A DNA stretch of 64,000 nucleotides, from assembly GCF_025567095.1 (NCBI RefSeq), contig NZ_JAOQJH010000017.1; one strand, given 5' to 3'. Source of the stretch: Anthropogastromicrobium aceti. Its GTDB lineage: Bacteria > Bacillota > Clostridia > Lachnospirales > Lachnospiraceae. The notes beneath the pieces were generated by a model. That model was not told the origin of the DNA, searched no databases, and saw only the letters and a program-made list of their open reading frames with translations. Made by a program: the position numbers and the translations under genes. Of the stretch, positions 26,357 through 34,914 are shown in pieces (the stretch's first letter is position 1; the number at the start of each line of letters is the position of its first letter).

Positions 26357-27327
26357 AAATTACGGCAGGATTAGGCTCTGTTGATGATTATCTTCCTTAT
26401 GTGGAAGCAGGGGCAGATGAATTTTTTTGCGGCTATGTGCCATATGAATGGATGAAAAACGGAGGATTGACATATCCGCTAAATCGCAGAGAGGTGCTTT
26501 ATTATAACGTGCAGATCGGATCTGAAAGTGAAATGGAGATCTTAGCAGCACTTGTCAGAAGAAAGAAAAAAATAGTCACAGTAGCGTTAAATGGATTATT
26601 TTATGCACCTCATCAATATCCGATGATAGAAGCACTTATTAAGCGTTTGTTTCATATGGGTTTTTCGTCATTTATTGTTGGAGATATGGCGCTGCTTGTC
26701 TTTTTAAAAAAGAATCTGACAGTTCCGGCAGAAATTCATGTAAGTGGTGAAATGTCGGAATCAAATCATATAATGATTGATGAGATGAGGAGTCTTGGTG
26801 CAAAGCGGATTATTTTTCATCGTAAGGTAACACCGCAGGAGATGAAAAGCTGTATTGATTATCAAAAAATGCAGTATCCAAAACAGCCGCTCGAGTATGA
26901 AGCTTTTGCATTAAATGAGCTTTGTCATTTTACAGGTGCATTTTGCAGCAGTCTTCATTGTGATGAATTAGCACCTGCCTGCCGTCTGCCTTATAGACTT
27001 ATAAGAACAGAACAAGCAGATATTTTGAATTATAAGAGACAGCCAGATCAGGCAGATCTGGAAAATGCAGGAGAGGATTTTGTGCTTGGACAAAGCGGAT
27101 GTGGTCTGTGTGCACTTTGGCAGCTGCGAGATGCAGGCATTACTCATATTAAGCTTGTAAGCCGGGGAAATTATACGGCGGATACCATAGAAGATATCCG
27201 CCAATTAAAAAATGCTCTTAATATTTTAGAAAAATCAACCTGCGAAAAAGACTATAAAAAACAAATGAAAAGCAGGCTGTTTGCAAATGACTGCAGCCAT
27301 AATTGTTACTATATTACAGAAAATTGA
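26353..27327 (+). CDS. U32 family protein (peptidase U32 / UbiU-like)
   Basis: The 324-residue protein is a TIM-barrel of the U32 family, with the start PYVEAGADEFFCGY and IHVSGEMSESNH strands. Four cysteines at C191, C198, C203 and C210 are placed like the 4Fe-4S ligands of UbiU/TrhP, and a CGLC pair follows at 250-253. Known U32 members are hydroxylases that need no oxygen (ubiquinone, tRNA) rather than proteases. Its coupling to the preceding gene and its position after an AarF/UbiB kinase mirror the anaerobic ubiquinone set in an organism with no reason to make ubiquinone. Confidence 0.8.
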   Translation: MKITAGLGSVDDYLPYVEAGADEFFCGYVPYEWMKNGGLTYPLNRREVLYYNVQIGSESEMEILAALVRRKKKIVTVALNGLFYAPHQYPMIEALIKRLFHMGFSSFIVGDMALLVFLKKNLTVPAEIHVSGEMSESNHIMIDEMRSLGAKRIIFHRKVTPQEMKSCIDYQKMQYPKQPLEYEAFALNELCHFTGAFCSSLHCDELAPACRLPYRLIRTEQADILNYKRQPDQADLENAGEDFVLGQSGCGLCALWQLRDAGITHIKLVSRGNYTADTIEDIRQLKNALNILEKSTCEKDYKKQMKSRLFANDCSHNCYYITEN

Positions 27328-27368
27328 CTAGCTGCTGATATGTTGTAATTTAAGATGCAGACAATATA

Positions 27369-28346
27369 TTAGAGTGACCACTGTGTGCGAAGCCATGCAT
27401 CTGCAAGACAAGGCCAAATGGAAACTTCTGCGTTAGGCTCACGTGAACAAGGATTACCAGGCATATGGTTTGGAAATTCTCTTTCTAAATCTGCCAGCTT
27501 TTCTTTGGATACGTCAACATTGGCAGTACCAGCTTTAATCGCATCAATAGTATATTTGAATGGATCTAGTGTATACAGTTCACCGAAGATTCCCTGTGCC
27601 CAGGAAGCTGTTGCCAAAGAAAGTCCATGAGGACCCTGTGAGAAAACATGATGAGCAAAGGAAACACCATTTTTCTTGCAGGCATCAGCAAAAAGATAAC
27701 TGTTTTCAACAGGAACTACTTCATCAGTTACAGTCTGCCACAGAAAGCTAGGAGGTGTCTGTGAAGTTACCTGCGTCTCAAGAGACATATATTTTAATTC
27801 ATCTGCTGTTGGGTTAGCACCAAGCAGATTTTGCATGGAGCCTTCATGTGTATAAGGACCAGAGGTAATAACAGGGTAACATAGAAGCATTGCATCTGGT
27901 CTTGCACTGACATTACTATAGAGCGGATTTTTTTCTTCAATATCATTATAATGTACGCCCTCGCTGGCAGTCAGATGGCCGCCGGCAGAAAAGCCACATG
28001 TTGCAATGCAGTCTGGCTTGATGCTGTATTCATTGCTGCGGCTTCTGACAATGCGAACAGCACGTGCAAGATCACGCATTGGCTGATCCTTAAGAGGGAT
28101 CGTTCCAAGCAGATTTGTCGTGTAGGTGAGAACAAAAGTCTGATAACCCTTATGGTAGAAATCAAGAGCGACAATGCCTGCCTCTGTTGGTGATGCAATA
28201 TAGTAGGCGCCTCCTGGAACAACGAGCACACAAGGACGCTCTTTATTGTCTTCATGAAGATAGCCAGTCAGAAACGGAACAAATCCGTAGCCCTGAGGCC
28301 AGGTGTATTCACCATCTTCCCAGATTGAAAAACGAATTGTTTTCAT
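27369..28346 (-). CDS. Alpha/beta hydrolase, probable carbohydrate esterase
   Basis: The 325-residue cytoplasmic hydrolase has an oxyanion region VVPGGAYY (42-49), the nucleophile elbow CGFSAGGH (S120), and later an aspartate in TVTDEVVP and a histidine in GPHGLSLA, giving a full catalytic triad. It is related to acetyl-xylan esterase-like intracellular hydrolases. I set the start at ATG 28346 (MKTIRFSIWEDG), where family similarity begins. The frame is open for 69 more codons upstream, but those residues look like translated non-coding DNA. It is a single gene, divergent from the glycosyltransferase. Confidence 0.85.
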   Translation of the reverse strand: MKTIRFSIWEDGEYTWPQGYGFVPFLTGYLHEDNKERPCVLVVPGGAYYIASPTEAGIVALDFYHKGYQTFVLTYTTNLLGTIPLKDQPMRDLARAVRIVRSRSNEYSIKPDCIATCGFSAGGHLTASEGVHYNDIEEKNPLYSNVSARPDAMLLCYPVITSGPYTHEGSMQNLLGANPTADELKYMSLETQVTSQTPPSFLWQTVTDEVVPVENSYLFADACKKNGVSFAHHVFSQGPHGLSLATASWAQGIFGELYTLDPFKYTIDAIKAGTANVDVSKEKLADLEREFPNHMPGNPCSREPNAEVSIWPCLADAWLRTQWSL

Positions 28347-28553
28347 AAAAAAATACCATGCCTTTCCGTATAAATTGCAGCAAAGCTGCTTTTCTTTTTT
28401 TATAGCACTATTCAGGCTGAATGGCAAGCAGAAAGTTAAGTGTAGACATTTTAAAATGGATATGGTAGCATTATTATGAAGAGTTCGGGAGTGCAAAGTA
28501 CGTAGCAATCTGGTATTATACATCATAATGATGGAAAGAAGGAGGAAAACCAT

Positions 28554-29729
28554 ATGAGAGTATTAATTTTATCGTGCGGTACAGGCGGAGGACATAATGC
28601 AGCAGCAAGTGCGATGAAGGAAGCGTTAGAGGCGCGTGGTCACAGTGCAGATGTATTGAATCCATATACATTAAAAACTAATAAGCTAGCCAAAATTATC
28701 GACGTTGTCTATGTACGGCTGGTGCAGATATCTCCGACATTATTTGGCTGTGTTTATAAAATTGGTGATGCCTACCGCAGACTGCCATGGCGTTCCCCAG
28801 TCTATTTTGTAAATGCACAGATGGTTCCTGTTATGGATAAGTATTTAAAGGAAAATAAATATGACGCGATTTTAATGCCGCATCTGTTTCCAGCAGAAAT
28901 GGTAACGCAGATGAAGGCAAAAGGAATCAATCTTCCGCCAACGATTTTTGTTGCGACTGACTATGTGTGTACCCCATTTACGGAAGAAACCAATTGTGAT
29001 GCGTATGTAATTCCATCAAGGCATGTAAGGTATGATTTTTTAAGAAGAGGAATACCAGAAGAAAAGATAAAATCACTTGGTATTCCTGTTCGAAAGGAGT
29101 TTGCTAAAAAGGTTTCAAAAGGGGAAGCCAGAAAAGAGCTTGGATTAGAGGAGGATACATTTTATCTGCTTGTAAGTGCAGGAAGCATGGGAGCGGGCGG
29201 AATTGTGAAAACAATTAAGCTTTTGTATCGTTGGTGCAAAAAGCAAAATAAGAAGCTTGAGAAAAAACGTAAGAACGAGAATGAAAATCAGCGCCAGACA
29301 AAGTTAATTATTATATGCGGAAATAATAAGGTACTGTATGAGACACTGCAAAAAATTGTTGGCGATGATGATTGTGTTATATTGACTGGATTTACAAAGC
29401 AGATGGCACTTTATCTGAAGGCAAGTGATGTGTGTATTACAAAGCCTGGTGGTCTTTCAAGTACAGAGGCTGCAGTTGCTAATATACCATTTATACATGC
29501 AATGGCAATTCCAGGCTGTGAAACAAGAAATCTTGAATTTTTTGAATCATGCGGCATGAGCATAGGTGTGAAAAAAACAAAGGGTCAGCTGATTCGTGCA
29601 GTGAATAGAATACAGGGTAAGGAGCTTTGTGAGACAATGAAGCTGGCACAGAGAAAATTTGTGCGTCCAGACAGTGGCATGGCGATCTGCCGTCTGACAG
29701 AAAAAATGGTACGGAATGTAAATTTATAG
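28554..29729 (+). CDS. MGDG synthase-family glycosyltransferase (diacylglycerol glucosyl/galactosyltransferase)
   Basis: The 391-residue peripheral membrane enzyme belongs to the MurG-like group that adds sugars to diacylglycerol. It has the N-terminal SCGTGGGHNAAA lipid and acceptor loop, FVATDYVCTPF, and the C-terminal nucleotide-sugar site CITKPGGLSSTEA. The product would be a membrane glycolipid or a lipoteichoic acid anchor, as with UgtP. AAGGAGG lies 7 bases before the ATG. A strong terminator shared with the convergent yoaK gene follows. Confidence 0.9.
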   Translation: MRVLILSCGTGGGHNAAASAMKEALEARGHSADVLNPYTLKTNKLAKIIDVVYVRLVQISPTLFGCVYKIGDAYRRLPWRSPVYFVNAQMVPVMDKYLKENKYDAILMPHLFPAEMVTQMKAKGINLPPTIFVATDYVCTPFTEETNCDAYVIPSRHVRYDFLRRGIPEEKIKSLGIPVRKEFAKKVSKGEARKELGLEEDTFYLLVSAGSMGAGGIVKTIKLLYRWCKKQNKKLEKKRKNENENQRQTKLIIICGNNKVLYETLQKIVGDDDCVILTGFTKQMALYLKASDVCITKPGGLSSTEAAVANIPFIHAMAIPGCETRNLEFFESCGMSIGVKKTKGQLIRAVNRIQGKELCETMKLAQRKFVRPDSGMAICRLTEKMVRNVNL

Positions 29730-29776
29730 TAACTACAATTTCAAATAGATCTAAGTAGTTACAATTTAAACAAAAA

Positions 29777-29812
29777 AACCGGCGAGCCTTAGTGGCCAGC
29801 CGGTTTCTTGTT
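29777..29812. terminator. Bidirectional terminator
   Basis: AAACCGGC at about 29777-29784 pairs with GCCGGTTT at 29799-29806, with an imperfect inner loop, and is flanked by A and T runs on either side. It serves the glycosyltransferase gene and the convergent gene on the other strand. Confidence 0.7.
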
Positions 29813-30514
29813 TAATAGATCGTGTTCCCAGGTCAGATCCGCATGAGCGAGTCTGTAGAAAAGAATTAAAAGTGGAACAAGAGCGATCCAGATTGATTTT
29901 TCATTCATAAATTTACAGAAGACTGAAAGTAAGAAAGCACCAACACAGAAGCAGACAATCATGCCAAGATGTTCCATACCACGATGAAAACCTTTCTGAT
30001 CATGCTTTCTAAATAGCTTTGCAACGCCAATTCCAACCTGACGAATATGGTTGGTGCAGAAGGTTGTTGCCATAGGAATACCCTCAGCTTGACGGAATGT
30101 ATTATACTGCATTGAGGCAATAAAGTTAACAGCGACCTGAACAACAGGATCTGGTACTGTTGTTGGAATAAATCCAATGATAAAAAGAATAAGTGCTTCA
30201 AATCCAACAAGCCAAGTGTCCCAGCGAAACAGGCCGTAGTGCTTTATTGGTGTAGGGAGAATCTCAGAGGCAATCGCACCAAGAACATAAGCAGATATTG
30301 GAATAAAATAGAAAAGTGCGTGCTTAAAGTTGCCCTCTCCAAGTGAAATTCCCAGCATCAAAAAGTTTGCCGTCTGTGCATTACAGAAAACACCGCCGCG
30401 TACAACATATGTGTAAGCACCCATAATACCGGAATTCAGCATTAAAAGATAGAAAACACTTACATGTTCGCATGTAAGATAACCAGAAGAATCATGTCTC
30501 AATTTCAGAGTCAT
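29789..30514 (-). CDS. YoaK family (DUF1275) membrane protein
   Basis: The 241-residue membrane protein has six or so hydrophobic segments and the DUF1275 hallmarks: GIMGAYTYVVRGGVFCNAQTANFLMLG near the start and QYNTFRQAEGIPMATTFCTNHIRQ in the middle. Members are proposed transporters without a fixed substrate. The minus-strand start at 30514 has AGGAGAT a few bases upstream on the complement. Its control region is shared with the divergent XRE-aminotransferase gene. Confidence 0.88.
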   Translation of the reverse strand: MTLKLRHDSSGYLTCEHVSVFYLLMLNSGIMGAYTYVVRGGVFCNAQTANFLMLGISLGEGNFKHALFYFIPISAYVLGAIASEILPTPIKHYGLFRWDTWLVGFEALILFIIGFIPTTVPDPVVQVAVNFIASMQYNTFRQAEGIPMATTFCTNHIRQVGIGVAKLFRKHDQKGFHRGMEHLGMIVCFCVGAFLLSVFCKFMNEKSIWIALVPLLILFYRLAHADLTWEHDLLNKKPAGH

Positions 30515-30669
30515 TGCAGAACATCTCCTTAATAAAATAGTAGTGTAAAGACATACAATACACTACATATTATTATAAAGCAAAAAGTGATTTTGGACTA
30601 TGCGCGAAAAGGACAAAAAAACAATGAAAAATATATCGCAAGTTGTCAGTTTCGGGGAAAGAAATAAAA

Positions 30670-30730
30670 AAGTTCAAGATGCTGAACTTCAAAAATAAAA
30701 CTTGAACTTTTACGGCTGCCGTGCTATAGT
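30670..30730 (+). promoter_or_regulatory. Promoter of the XRE-aminotransferase gene with GAACTT boxes
   Basis: TTGAAC (30702-30707) and TGCTATAGT ending at 30730 form an extended -10 promoter, spacer 17. Three copies of one box occur: AAGTTCAAG (30670-30678), TGAACTTCA (30683-30691) and CTTGAACTT (30701-30709). The outer two are exact inverted repeats, and the last covers the -35. This is the expected layout for repression by an XRE protein, perhaps the one encoded here. Confidence 0.6.
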
Positions 30731-30764
30731 GTGCATGTAGGAAATTGAACTAAGATAATAAGGA

Positions 30765-32285
30765 GTGGATATGGCAGCATTTGCAGAGCGATTGAAAGAG
30801 GCTATGGAATTAAAAGGGCTAAAACAGGCAGATGTTATTCGTCTGGCACAGCCATTTGGAGAGCCGGTCGGCATTCGGATCGGCAAGAGCCATATGAGTC
30901 AATATGTAAGTGGCAAGACAGAGCCAAGGCGTGATATTTTAAAGGTTTTGGCGCAGGCGCTTGAGGTAGATTATCTGTGGCTTGAAGGCGATGATGTGGC
31001 AATGACGGCAGACAGTCATCCGGCAAAAGAGCAGCAGAGTAAAAATTCATGGAGTATAGGAGAAGACGGTATGAGAACATTTAATAAATCATCAAAGCTG
31101 GACAATGTATTGTATGATGTGAGAGGACCGGTTGTAGAGGAAGCAAAGAGAATGGAAGATGCAGGTATGCATGTTCTGAAATTAAACATCGGAAATCCGG
31201 CACCGTTTGGCTTTCGTACACCAGAAGAGGTTATCTTTGATATGCGCCAGCAGCTTACTGAGTGTGAGGGATACTCTGATTCTAAGGGCTTATTCTCAGC
31301 AAGAAAGGCAATCATGCAGTATGCACAGTTAAAGAATCTTCCGAATGTTACGATCAATGACATCTATACAGGAAATGGCGTCAGTGAGCTTATCAATCTG
31401 TCTATGCAGGCACTTCTTGATGAGGGAGATGAGATTTTAATTCCGTCACCTGATTATCCGCTGTGGACAGCAACAGCTACACTTGCCGGTGGAAAGGTTG
31501 TTCACTATATTTGTGATGAACAGGCAGAATGGTATCCTGATATGGATGATATTAAAAAGAAGATAACAGACCGTACAAAGGCCATTGTTTTAATTAATCC
31601 AAACAATCCGACTGGCGCATTATATCCAAAGGAAGTATTGATGGAGATTGTAAAAATTGCAAGAGAGCATCAGTTAATCATTTTCTCAGATGAGATTTAT
31701 GATCGTCTTGTTATGGATGGAGAAGAGCATATCTCAATTGCATCGTTGGCACCAGATCTGTTTTGCGTAACATTCAGCGGCCTTTCTAAATCTCACATGA
31801 TTGCAGGTTTTCGTATTGGCTGGATGATCTTAAGCGGAAAGAAGGAGATGGCAAAGGATTATATTGAAGGCTTAAACATGCTTTCTAACATGCGACTTTG
31901 CTCCAACGTTCCGGCACAGTCTATCGTACAGACTGCACTCGGAGGATATCAGAGCGTAAATAATTATATTATACCAGGCGGCCGTATTTATGAGCAAAGA
32001 GAGTATATCTATAAGGTATTAAATGATATTCCTGGCATCAGTGTTGTAAAGCCCAAGGCAGCTTTTTATGCCTTCCCAAAGATCGATACAAAACGCTTCA
32101 ATATCGTCGATGATGAGAAATTTGCTCTTGATTTCTTAAAGGAGAAGAAGGTTCTGATCGTACATGGAGGTGGCTTTAACTGGAAGCAGCCAGACCATTT
32201 CCGTATTGTATATCTGCCGCGTATTGAGATACTTGAGGAATCATTAAACAATTTGCGTGATTTCTTATCGACATATCAGCAGTAA
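30765..32285 (+). CDS. XRE helix-turn-helix fused to AlaA-like aminotransferase
   Basis: Residues 6-75 are a Cro/CI-type helix-turn-helix (LKEAMELKGLKQADVIRLAQ, SHMSQYVSGKTEPRRDILKVLAQAL). From residue 103 the protein is a complete class I aminotransferase of the AlaA group (KSSKLDNVLYDVRGPV, LNIGNPAPFGF, NPNNPTG, SGLSKSHMIAGFRIGW with the PLP lysine). AlaA makes alanine from pyruvate and glutamate. AAGGAGTGG precedes the ATG at 30765. A second strong site (AGGAGA, 31058-31063) stands 7 bases before an in-frame ATG at 31071, exactly where a stand-alone enzyme would begin. Confidence 0.88.
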   Translation: MDMAAFAERLKEAMELKGLKQADVIRLAQPFGEPVGIRIGKSHMSQYVSGKTEPRRDILKVLAQALEVDYLWLEGDDVAMTADSHPAKEQQSKNSWSIGEDGMRTFNKSSKLDNVLYDVRGPVVEEAKRMEDAGMHVLKLNIGNPAPFGFRTPEEVIFDMRQQLTECEGYSDSKGLFSARKAIMQYAQLKNLPNVTINDIYTGNGVSELINLSMQALLDEGDEILIPSPDYPLWTATATLAGGKVVHYICDEQAEWYPDMDDIKKKITDRTKAIVLINPNNPTGALYPKEVLMEIVKIAREHQLIIFSDEIYDRLVMDGEEHISIASLAPDLFCVTFSGLSKSHMIAGFRIGWMILSGKKEMAKDYIEGLNMLSNMRLCSNVPAQSIVQTALGGYQSVNNYIIPGGRIYEQREYIYKVLNDIPGISVVKPKAAFYAFPKIDTKRFNIVDDEKFALDFLKEKKVLIVHGGGFNWKQPDHFRIVYLPRIEILEESLNNLRDFLSTYQQ

Positions 32286-32324
32286 CCCTCGCAAAAAATT
32301 AAAAAAACCGTAAGAATCACTTCC

Positions 32325-32353
32325 TTGTGTTTGACACATCGCTGTGCTATAGT
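32325..32353 (+). promoter_or_regulatory. Extended -10 promoter of the VWA/tubulin-like operon
   Basis: TGCTATAGT ending at 32353 is an extended -10; TTGTGT at 32325-32330 gives a 17-base spacer. A TTGACA at 32331-32336 is too close to serve. The VWA gene starts 68 bases later. Confidence 0.6.
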
Positions 32354-32420
32354 AAAAGAAAAAGCTGTGTCGAAAGATGCAAAACAGTGCAGTCAAATGT
32401 GATGCGCATGGGGAGGCCGG

Positions 32421-34904
32421 ATGAAAAAACAAATTATACTTTTTGTGCTCCTGTTGTCGCTTATGACAGCAGGAGTTTTTCCTTTACAGAATACGATTGG
32501 CTATGCAAGCGAGTCATCAGGAAGAAAGATCGTGACTATTGTTTTTGATGATTCCTTTAGTATGGCAAATGAGAATCGCTACTCGAATGCTAATTATGCG
32601 ATTCAGGCATTTATTGCGCTTTTAAATGAAGAGGATGAACTTCATTTAATTTATATGAGTGATGCTGCAAGACAGCTGGCGGCGCAGCCGGGGAATTTTG
32701 ATCCGTCAGCGATTGCAAAAGATATTGACCTGACAAATCCGCAATCAGGTGCTGATCAGGTGAGAAATAATCCGTGGCAGGGTGCAGGAACACCGTTTGG
32801 TGCAGTGCAGATGGGATATAATGAATTAGTATCTCATGAAGATACTGATTCTTCCACACAATATTATTTGATTGTATTGTCAGATGGTGGTTTTATGGAC
32901 GATGCGACAAATCAGATTACGATTGACACTGGGACTGTGCAGGGACAGTTTGAATCATTTTATGGAACCTTGATGCCAAACCAGACACATATGAATACAT
33001 ATTATCTGGCAATTGGTGCAGAGGCAGTGGCGCTTACTGATAGGCCAGATCTTAACTTTCATGCGCAGACGGCGTCAGATGGCCAGAGTATGATTCATGC
33101 AATAGGAGCGTTAGCTGATACTATTTCAGGCCGCTATCGTCTTGATGCTTCAGAGATTTCTGTTTATGATACGCTTGTCAGTTTTACTAGCGAACTTCCA
33201 TTAAAGAGTGTATCCTTTTTATCGCAGGGAAGAGAGGCAGCAGTATCTTCTGTCACTGGACCAAATGGCGAAAACTATGAAATAAGACGAAACGTGACTC
33301 TTGCACCAGATGGATATAATGCCGATCCATCACTTTTTGGAAATGCAATCGTGACTGATGCAGGTGGTGCGAATATGCCTGCAGGTACATATCAGGTGCA
33401 GTTTACAGCAGGAGTTGATCCGGCCAGTCTGAATGTTATGATTGAGCCGGCTGTGGAGTGCCGTCTGGCTGTACAACATAATGGGGAGACAGTTTCGGCA
33501 GAAAAATTAGCAGAAATTCCAGAGGGTGAGACAGTGACGATCACGGCGCAGGCTGTTGAGAGCGGAACCGATACGGTGGTTGATAGTTCTTTTTTGGAGG
33601 AAGGAACTGCCAATACACTTGTCTACGAGGTAGATGGAAATGAGATTATACGTTCCGATACAGGTGAGCTGACGATCACTTTACAGCTTGGTGAGGGGCG
33701 CATAAGCGGACAAATTCAGATGCCAGGATTTTTGCCAAAGACGGCAGATGAGCGTTTTACGACAAAGTCAAAAGTTGTATATCGTGTAGAATCAGATGCA
33801 GCTGATGTATCTGTGCGTCAGAATGAGTTAGATTCCTGTGAAGAAATTCGTTTTTACCTTACAGCAGATGGCGTGAAAATGAGTGCTGATGAAGCAAAGA
33901 ATTACCCGCTTTCCACGCCAGTATTAACTGGTGCAGAGGTGGAGTATGAGTGGTACCAGGATGAGGATAGTGGTGAGTGGATTTTTAAGCCAAAGGGTGA
34001 AACAGACAGTACTGGCACACTTACGGTTTATGTAGAAAATGAAGAATTAGAGGCATCAGGTCAGGCAGTTATTGATGTGATTCCAAGAATACATTATCAG
34101 ATTATACAGATTGGTGGACAGGATGCTCATGCAGCTCAGACATCTCTTGGGCAAATGGAGCCAATAAAGTTTCAGATTACAGCTGATGCAGAGGTACTTG
34201 ATAGGGCAGCAATTGATGCGTTAAAGACAAAGCCTGCTTTAGCTGTTAAGATGACAGACAGCTCATTTTTTATATGGAAAACAGGCGAAAAAAGAAATGG
34301 CATTTCTGGACGGTGGTATATTGAAGATGATGGAACATGTGTATACCAGCCGAAAGGCCTAAGCTGGTTTTATGGAACTGGAGAAGTGGCACTGACACTC
34401 TCTGAGGAGGCATCGTGTACGGCAGTCTTTACAATAGAGGAAAGAAGTTTTCTTTATTGGATACCGATTGGTTTTGTCTTATTCTCACTTTTTCTTCTCT
34501 GGTGTATCATAGGGTGGATTCGTCAGCCTAAATTCAATAATCAGATTATGGAGATTGTGGTATATACAAAGTTTGGAAGTGCAATTCAGGAATCACCGCG
34601 CATCAAGGTTATGAAGCGTCGCATCGGATTAATCCCGTATCGTGCATGTCGCATGCGTGTAGGTGATCTAGTATTTATTGCAGCGCCAGGTCGAAAAATC
34701 GTACTAGATAAGGATTGTGTGAGAGGACGTGTTGTATATTCAGGTAAGGTTCGGTTTATGGGAAGAAGTGCAGGAAACATGAAACGTTTGCTTCGTATGA
34801 TGGAACCGGCAAAGCGTGATGTGCGCATGGTGCGCGGCATGGAACTTTATGTGGCACCAGATAAAAATGCGCAGGCGCTGACTGGATACCGTATTACAGG
34901 GTAA
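32421..34904 (+). CDS. Membrane-anchored VWA-domain protein
   Basis: The 827-residue protein begins with a signal peptide (1-30, cleavage near YAS-ES). A VWA domain follows at about 36-235 with a full metal-ion-dependent adhesion site: DDSFS (DxSxS), threonine in GAGTPFG and SDGG. Several beta-sandwich-like repeats fill about 245-670. One membrane segment (about 676-700) leads to a basic cytoplasmic tail of 127 residues. It would face outward with the tail inside, able to link an external ligand to partners in the cell. GGGAGG precedes the ATG. It is the first gene of a four-gene operon; the tubulin-like gene follows after 10 bases. Confidence 0.85.
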   Translation: MKKQIILFVLLLSLMTAGVFPLQNTIGYASESSGRKIVTIVFDDSFSMANENRYSNANYAIQAFIALLNEEDELHLIYMSDAARQLAAQPGNFDPSAIAKDIDLTNPQSGADQVRNNPWQGAGTPFGAVQMGYNELVSHEDTDSSTQYYLIVLSDGGFMDDATNQITIDTGTVQGQFESFYGTLMPNQTHMNTYYLAIGAEAVALTDRPDLNFHAQTASDGQSMIHAIGALADTISGRYRLDASEISVYDTLVSFTSELPLKSVSFLSQGREAAVSSVTGPNGENYEIRRNVTLAPDGYNADPSLFGNAIVTDAGGANMPAGTYQVQFTAGVDPASLNVMIEPAVECRLAVQHNGETVSAEKLAEIPEGETVTITAQAVESGTDTVVDSSFLEEGTANTLVYEVDGNEIIRSDTGELTITLQLGEGRISGQIQMPGFLPKTADERFTTKSKVVYRVESDAADVSVRQNELDSCEEIRFYLTADGVKMSADEAKNYPLSTPVLTGAEVEYEWYQDEDSGEWIFKPKGETDSTGTLTVYVENEELEASGQAVIDVIPRIHYQIIQIGGQDAHAAQTSLGQMEPIKFQITADAEVLDRAAIDALKTKPALAVKMTDSSFFIWKTGEKRNGISGRWYIEDDGTCVYQPKGLSWFYGTGEVALTLSEEASCTAVFTIEERSFLYWIPIGFVLFSLFLLWCIIGWIRQPKFNNQIMEIVVYTKFGSAIQESPRIKVMKRRIGLIPYRACRMRVGDLVFIAAPGRKIVLDKDCVRGRVVYSGKVRFMGRSAGNMKRLLRMMEPAKRDVRMVRGMELYVAPDKNAQALTGYRITG

Positions 34905-34914
34905 GCAGAAAGGT

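Noticed and set aside
26353..27327. Secreted collagenase-type protease
   Set aside because: Peptidase U32 is a historic name; there is no signal peptide, and the cysteine cluster points to Fe-S hydroxylase relatives.
27971..28255. Minus-strand 94-codon frame
   Set aside because: It overlaps the esterase gene in another frame with no recognisable domain.
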